From contig CAYMIW010000001.1 in assembly GCA_964390725.1 (NCBI GenBank), forward strand, positions 124,001 through 188,000: a stretch of 64,000 bases of DNA, given 5' to 3'. The notes below the pieces were generated by a model. It saw only the letters and a list, made by a program, of their open reading frames with translations, ran no database searches and was not told the DNA's origin. Of the stretch, positions 54,136-62,993 are shown piece by piece. The translations under genes and the position numbers were made by a program. How positions within the stretch are numbered: the stretch's first letter is position 1; each line of letters opens with the position of its first letter. The DNA comes from JAABTH01 sp964390725. GTDB lineage: Bacteria; Bacillota; Dethiobacteria; DTU022.

Positions 54136-54717
54136 ATGGAAAAGAAAAAATTAGAAACCAAAGATCTTATTACCGTGGGTATTTTTACCGCAATTTATTT
54201 CGTGCTGTTTTTTGCTCTTGGCATGCTTGGCTATGTGCCGATATTTTATATGTTGTTGCCTTTTTTACTGCCAATATTTTGCGGGGTACCTTTTATGCTT
54301 TTTCTCACTAAAGTTAAAACTTTCGGTATGGTTACTATTATGGGGACCATCCTTGGCGGTCTTATGCTTTTAACGGGGCATACCTATACGCCTCTAATTT
54401 CAGGTATTGTATTTGGGCTAATAGCTGATCTAATTTTTATGATTGGGCAATATAAAAGTATAAAGCTTTCTATTATTGGGTATGCGGCTTTTAGCATGTG
54501 GATCATGGGAATGCTGGTTCCCTTCTGGATTATGAAGGATTCCTTTGAAAAAATGATGTTTGACAGCATGGGTGTTGATTATACAAATGCTGTTCTAAGT
54601 CTCTTCGCCAAGTTTGCCTGGACATTCCCCATCCTTGCTATTGTCGGGGGCATTATCGGTGGTTATTTAGGATTAACTATGCTTAAAAAGCACTTCAAAA
54701 AAGCGGGGATAGCTTAA
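54136..54717 (+). CDS. MptD-family ECF transporter S component (1)
   Basis: About 193 residues from ATG 54136 (GGAGG 54123-54127); six hydrophobic helices. It fits the Trep_Strep/MptD family: TKDLITVGIFTAIYFVLFFA, LLPFLLPIFCGVPFMLFLTK, the KVKTFGMVTIMG loop, LLTGHTY, and the C-terminal MLKKHFKKAGIA. S components bind the small solute and dock on an EcfT/EcfA module. Ligand unknown. It is 60-70 percent like the next gene by eye and clearly a duplicate. Confidence 0.9.
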   Translation: MEKKKLETKDLITVGIFTAIYFVLFFALGMLGYVPIFYMLLPFLLPIFCGVPFMLFLTKVKTFGMVTIMGTILGGLMLLTGHTYTPLISGIVFGLIADLIFMIGQYKSIKLSIIGYAAFSMWIMGMLVPFWIMKDSFEKMMFDSMGVDYTNAVLSLFAKFAWTFPILAIVGGIIGGYLGLTMLKKHFKKAGIA

Positions 54718-54735
54718 AATCAATGGAGGTTAGTT

Positions 54736-55308
54736 ATGGGAAAGGATAGATTACAGACAAAAGATCTTATAACCGTAGGTATTTTTACTGCTTTTTATTT
54801 CGTAATGTTTTTTGCTGTTGGCATGCTTGGTCATATCCCTTTTGTATATGTGTTGTTACCCTTTCTATTACCAATGATATGCGGGATACCTTTTATGCTC
54901 TTTTTAACAAAGGTTAAGAATTTTGGTATGGTCACTATTATGGGTGCTACATGCGGCGCACTAATGTTATTAACAGGGCATACCTTTGTGCCTCTCCTAA
55001 CTGGTTTTCTTTTTGGGTTGCTGGCGGATCTAATCATAAAAGCCGGTGGATATCAAAGCAAAAAACTTTCAATAATCAGTTATGGAGTTTTCAGCCTATG
55101 GTTGCTTGGAATGCTAGTCCCACTCTGGGTTATGAAAGATGCCTACGATAATATGGGGATAGCAGTTTTGAATGCACTAAATACTTCATTTGGTGCAGTT
55201 ATAATAATCGCAGGTATAGGTATTGCTGCTTTTCTGGGCGGAATTGCCGGTGCTTTCCTGGGTTTCTATATGCTTAAAAAGCACTTCAAACGTGCTGGAA
55301 TCGCTTAA
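54736..55308 (+). CDS. MptD-family ECF transporter S component (2)
   Basis: A 190-residue paralogue of the preceding gene: TKDLITVGIFTAFYFVMFFA, GIPFMLFLTKVKNFGMVTIM, LLTGHTFVPLLTG, MLKKHFKRAGIA. TGGAGG upstream of ATG 54736. It is tandem to copy 1 with an 18-base gap. The loop after WVMKDAYDNMG is shorter than in copy 1, so the binding site may differ. Confidence 0.9.
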   Translation: MGKDRLQTKDLITVGIFTAFYFVMFFAVGMLGHIPFVYVLLPFLLPMICGIPFMLFLTKVKNFGMVTIMGATCGALMLLTGHTFVPLLTGFLFGLLADLIIKAGGYQSKKLSIISYGVFSLWLLGMLVPLWVMKDAYDNMGIAVLNALNTSFGAVIIIAGIGIAAFLGGIAGAFLGFYMLKKHFKRAGIA

Positions 55309-55336
55309 TTAAGAGCATCTGCTGAAAACTTGAAAA

Positions 55337-55353
55337 CCGTTTCAGAGAAACGG
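55337..55353. other. Small perfect hairpin between S components 2 and 3
   Basis: CCGTTTC AGA GAAACGG: 7-bp stem, 3-base loop, no T tract. Lies in a 203-base gap, the largest inside the ECF run; could be an mRNA stabiliser or processing site. Confidence 0.4.
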
Positions 55354-55511
55354 ATGTAAATAAACAGGCAAACAAGAGTGTAATTGCAATAGCTAAGTTT
55401 TTACTGAGTTTCCCGCCCTGGGCGCATAAGGAATCCGATTCTTAAAGTACGTTATTGTGAAATTCATTATTCATGGTAGCGCTAAATAAATAGAGAAAGA
55501 GGTTAAGGTAA

Positions 55512-56114
55512 ATGGAAAATAGAAGCAAATGGTCTGTTAAAGATGTAGTAACAACTGTTTTACTCAGTTTAATGCTAATTGTTGTGCAATTTGTTATTAA
55601 TATGTTTGGTATGGTAAATAATTTTGTCAGCATGGTTCTTTCTGTAGGAATTACCTGCCTTATTTGCGCGCCAATCTATTTTCTACTAGTGCGTCGTGTT
55701 CGTAAACGTTTCGTAAGTTTAGTATATATGACTTTGTTGGGTCTTGTCTTTTTAGTTATGGGTAACTGGTATTTATTGCCTTATTTTATGGTGGTTGGCG
55801 TAATTTGCGAGATTATACTATGGAAAAATGGTTCTTATGATAATGCAAAAAGAATTACAGTTGCTTGGACTGTGTACAGCGCTCTATATATCGGCGTAAA
55901 TGTGATACCGCTATGGGTGTTTTGGGACACTTTTGAAAATTTTGCCGCAAGTAGCGGTATGAACCCTGAGTATGTTCAATCCTACATCAGCTATTATTCT
56001 AATACTGGATGGCTCATTTTTATATTTATATTTACCACTGCCTGCGGGCTAATTGGTAGCCTAATAGCAAGCAAAATGATGAGTAGGCATTTTGAAAAAG
56101 CAGGGATGCTCTAA
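55512..56114 (+). CDS. MptD-family ECF transporter S component (3), diverged
   Basis: A 200-residue six-helix protein with the same plan and C-terminal signature (MSRHFEKAGML), but with a different start (KWSVKDVVTTVLLSLMLIVV) and no TGH motif (GNWYLLPYFMVVG instead). GAGGTTAAGG precedes the ATG. Its stop is directly followed by the EcfT ATG, so it is coupled to that T component. The ligand is probably not the same as that of copies 1 and 2. Confidence 0.82.
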   Translation: MENRSKWSVKDVVTTVLLSLMLIVVQFVINMFGMVNNFVSMVLSVGITCLICAPIYFLLVRRVRKRFVSLVYMTLLGLVFLVMGNWYLLPYFMVVGVICEIILWKNGSYDNAKRITVAWTVYSALYIGVNVIPLWVFWDTFENFAASSGMNPEYVQSYISYYSNTGWLIFIFIFTTACGLIGSLIASKMMSRHFEKAGML

Positions 56115-56816
56115 ATGCATACAGTACATACCCATGACTTTGCCATTCTGGTTAAGCTTTGGGTGGTGTTTTGCACCATGTCATGTGTATTTTTAGCTGG
56201 AGATGCACATTTTACTTGGACTATTACAATAATGAGCTTTTTTTATATTGTCGTACAGTGCAAGTGGAAGGATTTGTTAGGCTTTGTATTGTTTTACAGT
56301 TTGACAAGTTTGTTACTTATTTTAATCCGCCGGTATGGTTTTAGGATGTTGATATTTTCTGAATTTCATGTTCTCGTTTTTTGGCTCATGACCAGTATAT
56401 TTATTGTGTCATGGGATCTAATAACATCACCACCTGGTAGTGTCAGCGCATTTTTGTCAAGAATTCGAGCACCTGCCGGAGTTATCCTGGGAGTGCTGGT
56501 GATTTTTCGTTTTTTCCCGACTATGAAGGCTGAATTTCGGGGGCTTCTTGAATCTATGCATAATAGGGGTTTGATGTCAGTTAGGCAGATTCTGCTTCAT
56601 CCCGTAGCAATCATTGAGTATATATTAATGCCAATGCTGATGCGCTGCCTACAAATGGCCGACCAGCTTTCTGTCTCTGCCATTTCCCGTGGTATCGAAG
56701 CACCAGGGGTTCGTTCCAGCTACTATGCAACCGGAATGAGGCTGCGCGATTATGCCTGCATCGCTACCTATATAGCATTTGTTTCAGCTTTTCTGATTAT
56801 TGGAGGATTCAGATGA
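56115..56816 (+). CDS. ECF transporter T component (EcfT), set 1
   Basis: A 233-residue membrane protein. EcfT marks are the cytoplasmic helices with RFFPTMKAEFRGLLESMHNR followed by GL, and SAISRGIEAPG, the two x-R-G motifs that touch the ATPases. About five to six helices. Starts right after S component 3, and its stop overlaps the next ATPase start (ATGA). Confidence 0.9.
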   Translation: MHTVHTHDFAILVKLWVVFCTMSCVFLAGDAHFTWTITIMSFFYIVVQCKWKDLLGFVLFYSLTSLLLILIRRYGFRMLIFSEFHVLVFWLMTSIFIVSWDLITSPPGSVSAFLSRIRAPAGVILGVLVIFRFFPTMKAEFRGLLESMHNRGLMSVRQILLHPVAIIEYILMPMLMRCLQMADQLSVSAISRGIEAPGVRSSYYATGMRLRDYACIATYIAFVSAFLIIGGFR

Positions 56817-58201
56817 TTGAACTGCGAGATGTTTCATTTGTATATAATGGCGGAGGCGAATGTATCCGCAATATTGACCTGCGCATTGAGGATCATGAAT
56901 GCGTTGTTATAATGGGCTGTTCAGGTAACGGGAAAACCACATTGACAAGGTTAATAAACGGATTAGCGCCCTCCTATTATCCAGGAAAGCTTACAGGAGA
57001 AACTATAATTAACGGAAAGCCTGCCAACAAAATGTTGCAATGGGAACGGGCACAGCACATTGGCAGCGTATTTCAAGATCCGAAATCCCAGTTCTTTTCC
57101 AGCGAATTACGAGGGGAAATTGCCTTTGCATGTGAAAATTACGGGATGAATACAGGAATAGTTCGTGTTCGTACAGATGCGGCAATACATGATATGAAGC
57201 TTACGCATTTAATTGAAACACCCATAGACAGGCTTTCTAATGGCGAAAAACAAAAAACCGCCATTGCATCTGTAAACGTTTTAAAGCCTGAGGTCTATGT
57301 CTTCGATGAACCGTCTGCAAACCTCGATAATGAGGCGACTGAACACCTGGCTCAAATCATTAAGCAGTTAAAAGCACAAGGGCATACGTTGATTATTGCT
57401 GAGCACCGGTTACACTATTTAACAGATATTGCCGATCGGTTTTTATATTTAGAAAACGGCAGGCTGACAAAAAGCTTTACAAAAGAAGATTTGTTGGCAC
57501 TGCCTGAAGCGATAAGGTTAAAAATGGGCATCCGTTCGCCCCAAAAGATTGACTGGCCGGAACTTCCCAGAGCTGAAGTTGCGAATGACAAAATATTTTC
57601 CCTTAAACTGGAAAACATTACTTATAGTCTCAAGAAGAAGGATATTCTTAATAGTGTTTCTGTTGCAGCTTGCCCGGGGCATATAGTAGCTATTACAGGT
57701 AAAAACGGAATAGGAAAAACAACATTGGCCAAGATAATGTGCGGTTTGCTTAAAGAGAGCTCAGGAAAGGTATTTATTATGGGTAATCAAGTTGGGGTGA
57801 AACATCGTTGGAAGTATGCATGGTATAGTGCCAATGATACGAACACACAATTTTTCACTGAAAGCATTGTTAAAGAATTACTACTACTTTCAGTGTCAAC
57901 AGGCGCTATAAAAAAACATGCACGTAATGTTTTGAAAGAGTTTTCCCTGTACGAATATAAGGACAGGCACCCCTTCACCCTTTCAGGAGGAGAAAAACAA
58001 AGGCTTTCCATAGCTTGCGGTCTTCTATCCAATCGCGACATCATGATCCTGGATGAGCCGACAAGCGGGTTAGACGGGCGGAATATGCAGATAGTATCGA
58101 ATGCGCTTAAATATGCCGCTGCCCAGGGGAAAACTATATTTGTTATCACTCATGATGTAGAACTTATAGCAAAAGCCTGTGATTATTATCTAAACCTATA
58201 G
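56813..58201 (+). CDS. ECF transporter fused double ATPase (EcfA-EcfA'), set 1
   Basis: A 462-residue protein with two ABC ATPase domains. First: Walker A GCSGNGKTT, signature RLSNGEKQK, Walker B VYVFDEPSANLD. Second: Walker A GKNGIGKTT, signature LSGGEKQR, Walker B IMILDEPTSGLD. The first signature has Asn instead of Gly (LSNGE), so one ATP site may be weaker. It drives S/T modules from this locus. A gap of 47 bases separates it from the second T gene. Confidence 0.93.
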   Translation: MIELRDVSFVYNGGGECIRNIDLRIEDHECVVIMGCSGNGKTTLTRLINGLAPSYYPGKLTGETIINGKPANKMLQWERAQHIGSVFQDPKSQFFSSELRGEIAFACENYGMNTGIVRVRTDAAIHDMKLTHLIETPIDRLSNGEKQKTAIASVNVLKPEVYVFDEPSANLDNEATEHLAQIIKQLKAQGHTLIIAEHRLHYLTDIADRFLYLENGRLTKSFTKEDLLALPEAIRLKMGIRSPQKIDWPELPRAEVANDKIFSLKLENITYSLKKKDILNSVSVAACPGHIVAITGKNGIGKTTLAKIMCGLLKESSGKVFIMGNQVGVKHRWKYAWYSANDTNTQFFTESIVKELLLLSVSTGAIKKHARNVLKEFSLYEYKDRHPFTLSGGEKQRLSIACGLLSNRDIMILDEPTSGLDGRNMQIVSNALKYAAAQGKTIFVITHDVELIAKACDYYLNL

Positions 58202-58248
58202 CTATTGTTTTTCACAAAATTTGTTTGAAAAAAGAAAGGAGCTGAAAC

Positions 58249-58974
58249 ATGCAGGATGGCTATATGCAAGTCCTTGCGGACAAAAGCTATATCAAGCTTG
58301 ATCCGCGTACAAAGATATTTATTTTACTGATCATAAACATATCGGCATTCACAGTTAATGCCTGGCAGGTAATTGCCTTAGCGGCAGCAATACCTTTGTC
58401 GCTGTTTGCCTTAAGTAAAAAGTATTACATCACCGCTGGTTTTTCTGCACTCTTTGTTTCTTCATTGCTTTTGTATATATTTTTAATTGATACTACTTTT
58501 AGCGCGGTAAGTATTATTGTTGCAATGCTAACAGGTGTTATCAACCGCATGGGACCGGGTCTGTTAATGGGTTATTATCTGCTTACGACAACAACTGTAA
58601 GTGAGTTTATCGCTGCTATGGAGAAAATGTGTCTTCCAAAGCAGATAACCATCCCGCTTTCGGTAATGTTTCGTTTTTTTCCAACCATTAAAGAAGAATC
58701 GTCATCTATTAATGACGCCATGAGGATGCGGGGCATCAGTTTTGGGAAGTCAAAAGGCAGTTTACTTGCCCTGATGGAGTACCGACTGGTTCCGCTGTTT
58801 ATATCCTGCGTTAAGATAGGCGAAGAACTCTCCTGCTCAGCGCTGACCCGAGGGCTTGGGAGCCCTGTAAAAAGAACAAATGTCTGTGAAATCGGATTCA
58901 GTTACAGGGATTTAGTTTATTTTGCTCTTACGGCTGTTACATTAATGCTTTTATTAATAACTAAAAGGATATAA
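58249..58974 (+). CDS. ECF transporter T component (EcfT), set 2
   Basis: A 241-residue EcfT. Starts MQDGYMQVLADKSYIKLDPR with the LDPRTKIF entry typical of T components, and has FRFFPTIKEESSSINDAMRM followed by RGI, and SALTRGLGSP. AAAGGAG precedes the ATG. Only moderately like the set-1 protein, so the two sets are old paralogues rather than a fresh copy. Confidence 0.92.
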   Translation: MQDGYMQVLADKSYIKLDPRTKIFILLIINISAFTVNAWQVIALAAAIPLSLFALSKKYYITAGFSALFVSSLLLYIFLIDTTFSAVSIIVAMLTGVINRMGPGLLMGYYLLTTTTVSEFIAAMEKMCLPKQITIPLSVMFRFFPTIKEESSSINDAMRMRGISFGKSKGSLLALMEYRLVPLFISCVKIGEELSCSALTRGLGSPVKRTNVCEIGFSYRDLVYFALTAVTLMLLLITKRI

Positions 58975-58978
58975 TAAA

Positions 58979-60454
58979 ATGATAAAGCTGAGCAATGTAT
59001 CTTTTCAATATGAAAACGGAATTCAAAGTAGTGGGCTCGCAGATATTACTTTATCAATAGAAAGAGGCGAGGTCGTTCTGCTGTGCGGTGAATCAGGTTG
59101 TGGCAAAACCACCCTGACACGTTTGATTAATGGCTTAATTCCGCATTATTATAGCGGCAAATTATCGGGAGAAATTTTGATTAAAGGCAAAAATGTTAGT
59201 AAAATGCCACTGCATGAGACTTCAACGCATGTTGGTAGTGTGTTCCAGAACCCGCGCTCGCAGTTTTACTGCATGGATACGAATTCGGAATTAGCCTTTG
59301 GTTGCGAGAATCAAGGATTGTCCGCAAACGAGATCATTGATCGTATTGAACTTACAGTTTCACATCTTAAGATCAAGGAATTAATGAACCGCAACATTTT
59401 TAATCTGTCAGGAGGCGAAAAACAAAAAATTGCCTGCGGGTGTGTTCATACGGCCTCTCCTGATATTATTGTTCTTGACGAGCCTTCTTCAAACCTCGAC
59501 CCTCAAGCTACAAAAACTTTAAGTCATATTATAGCTCACTGGAAAAGTGAAGATAAAACCGTTGTAATTGCCGAACACCGTCTTCACTACCTTCGAGACA
59601 TTGCTGATCGTTTGGTTTTTATGCGCAATGGCAGAATAGAAAAAGAGCTGTCAATGACTGATGCCCAAAATCTTAAAACAGATGAACTGTTTGCAATGGG
59701 TCTAAGGCCTTTATCACTCGATACTTTGACGCCAGAAAAAAAGTGTGGTCTTTTAAACCCTGAAAAAATCGAATTGTCAGGTTTTAATTATTCCTATAGG
59801 AGTGGGCAAAAGGCTCTGGATATAGGTTCATTAAATCTACCTAAAGGTCATATCATTGGAGTTATTGGGAATAACGGGGCAGGAAAATCCACTTTTGCCA
59901 GATGCCTTTGCGGGCTCAACAAGCAATTTAAAGGCGAGGTAAGGGTAGACAGCAGAACGTGTAGTAATAAAGAGTGCCTGGAAAACGCTTATATGGTCAT
60001 GCAGGATGTCAATCACCAGCTATTCACAGAAGCTGTGCTTGATGAAGTAATGTTAAGCATGAATGAAGAAAACCCGGAAAAAGCAAATGCTATTCTTGAA
60101 AGTTTAAATTTGCTCCATCTGCAGGAGCTACACCCCATGTCACTTTCAGGAGGACAGAAACAACGCGTCGCCATAGCCAGTGCGGTAGCTTCAGAAAGGG
60201 AGCTTATTATATTTGATGAACCGACAAGCGGGTTGGATTTACGACATATGATACAGGTGTCTGAAATCTTAAAGCAGCTTAAAGATATGGGTAAATCGGT
60301 GATTATTATTACTCATGATCTGGAACTGATTATGCGAACCTGTGAATATGTGTTGCATTTAAAAAACGGAAAAGTCCATAGTTCTGACTATATAAGAAAC
60401 ATGAGCAATGACAAGCTGCTGGGTTTCTTTATGAACCAAAAAGAATGTGGTTGA
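58979..60454 (+). CDS. ECF transporter fused double ATPase (EcfA-EcfA'), set 2
   Basis: A 491-residue protein: first ATPase with GESGCGKTT, NLSGGEKQK, IIVLDEPSSNLD; second with GNNGAGKST, LSGGQKQR, LIIFDEPTSGLD. Both signatures are canonical, unlike set 1. It begins 4 bases after the EcfT stop. Together they form the second ECF module at the end of the island. Confidence 0.94.
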   Translation: MIKLSNVSFQYENGIQSSGLADITLSIERGEVVLLCGESGCGKTTLTRLINGLIPHYYSGKLSGEILIKGKNVSKMPLHETSTHVGSVFQNPRSQFYCMDTNSELAFGCENQGLSANEIIDRIELTVSHLKIKELMNRNIFNLSGGEKQKIACGCVHTASPDIIVLDEPSSNLDPQATKTLSHIIAHWKSEDKTVVIAEHRLHYLRDIADRLVFMRNGRIEKELSMTDAQNLKTDELFAMGLRPLSLDTLTPEKKCGLLNPEKIELSGFNYSYRSGQKALDIGSLNLPKGHIIGVIGNNGAGKSTFARCLCGLNKQFKGEVRVDSRTCSNKECLENAYMVMQDVNHQLFTEAVLDEVMLSMNEENPEKANAILESLNLLHLQELHPMSLSGGQKQRVAIASAVASERELIIFDEPTSGLDLRHMIQVSEILKQLKDMGKSVIIITHDLELIMRTCEYVLHLKNGKVHSSDYIRNMSNDKLLGFFMNQKECG

Positions 60455-60537
60455 TGCAAGACTGCAGCTTGGTACTTTATTAGTTAAAGCGGCTTTAAAA
60501 CTGTGACCTATCTGGAAAAAAAGATGATTACTGATGA

Positions 60538-60975
60538 CTAGTAAGTTAAACCATCGATGACATATTCATCAATCACAGATTGGGTTTCCTTAAAACAAAT
60601 AATTATTTGATTTGGAAGGCAGACTATACTCTGGTAGGGATATTCAATTCAACCGGTTTGAGCATGAATCTGTCGGGGGCTAATACTGATTGGAAGTGGT
60701 AGCATTCGAATTTGCCCATCATTTATTTCCAATTCTGCTGTGTATTGATTGTGATCCCCGAAAACTAAAGAATAATTATAAGCTTCACCTGGCGGAAGAG
60801 AGAGCTCCGCAATTTTTTCATTTTTTACAAAGACAATCACATACTTTTTAACACCAGTATCTTTAGCGCTCAGGTTATAATAAAAACCGATTATCCCGGT
60901 TAACAACAGGCTGACTACAATTAGGTAATCAAGTAGTTTTAGTTTAATGGTTTGCATTAAGAGCCTCTTTAGCAT
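60538..60975 (-). pseudogene. NusG_II-domain protein broken by an in-frame TGA
   Basis: The frame from 60975 gives a 108-residue protein with one TM helix (YLIVVSLLLTGIIGFYYNL) and the start of a NusG_II beta domain, and stops at TGA 60651-60649 after RQIHAQTG. Reading on in the same frame gives IEYPYQSIVCLPNQIII and ends DGLTY at a TAG (60540-60538). That is the normal C-terminal part of the family, usually CPD-x-x-C-V-x-x-G-W-I. Here the Trp is TGA and the CPD..CV cysteines are lost. Most likely a pseudogene; a shortened product is possible. Confidence 0.72.
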
Positions 60976-61329
60976 AACTATTTTAAAAGAAAACCGTTAT
61001 CGCCGCCATGAGATTATCGATTTTGTCAACGTATATCAGTGTGTCAGTGAATACATGCGATTGTCAATAAAAAAGTGATCCACCAACGCCAGGAAAAATT
61101 GGAAGTGGGTCACTTTTTTCCTGGCGTTTTGCTTAAAAAGGATCACTTTTATTGTAGCGTTTATAAATGGCTAGAGGAATCAGGTGTGAAACTTAGGGTA
61201 TACTGAAAATGATGAGTTAAATAAAATATGATTACTTATCAACTTATTTTATTCGTTTCTCCATATATATTGAATGAAAAATGGCATTTGAAGGACAAAC
61301 AGGATTATCCGATACAGGGAGGACTGAAA
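60976..61329. other. Intergenic region with IS-like inverted repeats
   Basis: 354 bases between the broken NusG_II gene and the OmpR-type regulator. It has the nested inverted repeats described at 61071-61150 and short repeats of the AAAGTGATCC/GGTCACTTT kind. No gene seen; the frame from 61228 to 61329 only extends the regulator without a ribosome site. Confidence 0.5.
61071..61150. repeat. Nested inverted repeats, possible IS21-family end remnant
   Basis: Outer arms AAAAGTGATCC (61071-61081) and GGATCACTTTT (61140-61150); inner arms ACGCCAGGAAAAA (61086-61098) and TTTTTCCTGGCGT (61115-61127); a GTGGGTCACTTTT copy in the inner loop. Repeats of the AAAGTGATCCAC type remind me of ends of IS21 elements. 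No istA/istB is present. Family is a guess; the repeats are certain. Confidence 0.45.
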
Positions 61330-62025
61330 TTGAATTATAAAATTTTAGTGATCGATGATGATAAAGAGTTGTGTGCTTTGATCAGGCAGAGTGTGGCGGT
61401 TGAAAATATAGATGCAGATAACTGTTATACCGGCGTTGACGGGTTGGTCATGATCAATAAGGTTGATTACCAGCTCATCCTTCTGGATGTGATGATGCCG
61501 GGAATGGACGGCTTTCAGACGATGGAGAAAATAAGAAAACAAAGTAGTGTTCCCATCCTGATGCTGACTTCGAAAAATGACAGCACGTCAAAGATTTATG
61601 GGCTGCGCTCAGGTGCAGACGACTATCTGACAAAGCCCTTTGATATGGAGGAACTGATCGCCCGCGTGGTTTCCTTGATTCGCCGATTTACGCACTTCAA
61701 TCCGGTGGGAGACCATTCACACCCGTTGATTTATAAAGGGCTGACTATAGACTTAGACTGCCGTAGCGTTACCGCTCAAAACGGTACATTTAAATTACCT
61801 CCGAAAGAATTTGACCTTCTACTTTTTTGCGCTAAAAATCAGGGGAAAATATTGACAAAGCAGCAAATTTACGAGGAAGTATGGGGCGAATCTTATGTTT
61901 ATGATGACAGCAATATTATGGCAATCATTAGTAGGATCCGCAAAAAAATTGAGCCGGATTCCAGTGCACCCTATTATATCCAGACGGTAAAAGGGATCGG
62001 TTATCGCTTCAACAAGGAGGTGTAG
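61330..62025 (+). CDS. OmpR-family response regulator
   Basis: 231 residues from TTG 61330 (GGGAGGA at 61318-61324). Receiver about 1-120 (YKILVIDDDKELCALIRQSV, LILLDVMMPGMDG, LTKPFDMEEL) and winged-helix DNA-binding domain about 135-230 (FKLPPKEFDLLLFCAKNQGK, RIRKKIEPD). It forms a two-component pair with the kinase 3 bases downstream and probably controls the BcrA-type ABC gene through the 11-bp repeats before it. Confidence 0.95.
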   Translation: MNYKILVIDDDKELCALIRQSVAVENIDADNCYTGVDGLVMINKVDYQLILLDVMMPGMDGFQTMEKIRKQSSVPILMLTSKNDSTSKIYGLRSGADDYLTKPFDMEELIARVVSLIRRFTHFNPVGDHSHPLIYKGLTIDLDCRSVTAQNGTFKLPPKEFDLLLFCAKNQGKILTKQQIYEEVWGESYVYDDSNIMAIISRIRKKIEPDSSAPYYIQTVKGIGYRFNKEV

Positions 62026-62028
62026 ACT

Positions 62029-62952
62029 GTGATTCTCAACGTGATATTAGGCATATTGTTATGCTTGGCCCTTATGTTTGGCATAATTTGCATGGGAAAG
62101 CTACTTGGTGTCATGCGGCAGCTTCAGGACATGATAGACGCACTGAACGACATAAAAGCCGGGAACGGAAATCGCAGAGTTCTGGCCGTAAGCAACGATT
62201 TGACCGCTGACCTTTCTTATAAAATGAATGAAATTGTTTACCGTTATGAAGAACAAATCTCTCGGCTAAGGGTGGCGGATAAAACCAATCGCCAACTTAT
62301 GACCAGCCTTTCCCACGATGTGCGGACGCCGCTCACCACCTTAATCGGTTATATGGACGCGGTTCACAGGGGCGTTGTCACCGGAAAAGATCGCGATGAT
62401 TACCTGGAAATCGCCAGACGGAAAGCCCATGACCTGAATGAATATATTGATGTTCTTTTTGATTGGTTTAAACTCAATTCCAGTGAATTTTCTTTATCCA
62501 TTGAGCGGGTGGAGTTTACGGAATTGACGCGAAATATTTTAAAAGACTGGATACCCATTTTTGAAGAAAATCATTTGGACTACGAAATTAAAATTCCTGA
62601 AAGCCAGTTGTATATAAATGTAGATTTGGACGGATACGCCCGTGTCATAAACAATTTAATTCAGAACGTCATTATCCACAGTCAGGCCACACAGATTAAA
62701 ATTGAAATAACACAAAAAGAAAAAGAAATTATAATTCGATTAGCAGACAACGGAATCGGCATTGAGAAAAACGATTTGCCTTATATTTTTGAAAGGCTAT
62801 ATAAATGTGATAAAAGTCGTTCTGTCAAGGGAAGCGGACTGGGATTGTCGATTGTCCGGCAGATGGTAGAAAAAATGGATGGAAGAATTACTGTTCAAAG
62901 CGAGCCAAACCAGGATACTGTTTTTACGGTCTTTTTTCCATCAAAGACTTGA
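62029..62952 (+). CDS. Sensor histidine kinase
   Basis: A 307-residue kinase with GTG start. One N-terminal TM helix (about 2-22), a HAMP-like or linker segment, HisKA with SLSHDVRTPLTTLIGYMDAV (His near 90), and HATPase with NLIQNVIIHSQ, DNGIGIEKNDLPYIFERLY and GSGLGLSIVRQM. It lacks a large sensor domain, so it is of the intramembrane type that often reads out a peptide-resistance ABC transporter. Partner of the OmpR-type regulator. Confidence 0.93.
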   Translation: MILNVILGILLCLALMFGIICMGKLLGVMRQLQDMIDALNDIKAGNGNRRVLAVSNDLTADLSYKMNEIVYRYEEQISRLRVADKTNRQLMTSLSHDVRTPLTTLIGYMDAVHRGVVTGKDRDDYLEIARRKAHDLNEYIDVLFDWFKLNSSEFSLSIERVEFTELTRNILKDWIPIFEENHLDYEIKIPESQLYINVDLDGYARVINNLIQNVIIHSQATQIKIEITQKEKEIIIRLADNGIGIEKNDLPYIFERLYKCDKSRSVKGSGLGLSIVRQMVEKMDGRITVQSEPNQDTVFTVFFPSKT

Positions 62953-62954
62953 GA

Positions 62955-62984
62955 AAATCCCTGGATACTGACAGGGATTTTTTG
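62955..62984 (+). terminator. Intrinsic terminator after the kinase gene
   Basis: AAATCCCTG (62955-62963), loop GATACTGA, CAGGGATTT (62972-62980), then TTTG. Short 9-bp stem with a modest T run. It separates the two-component genes from the ABC gene, giving that gene its own promoter. Confidence 0.75.
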
Positions 62985-62993
62985 CGAAAAATA

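Noticed and set aside
60649..60651. TGA as selenocysteine codon
   Set aside because: The family has an aromatic residue here, not Cys, and no SECIS-like stem was seen after it; a nonsense change is simpler.
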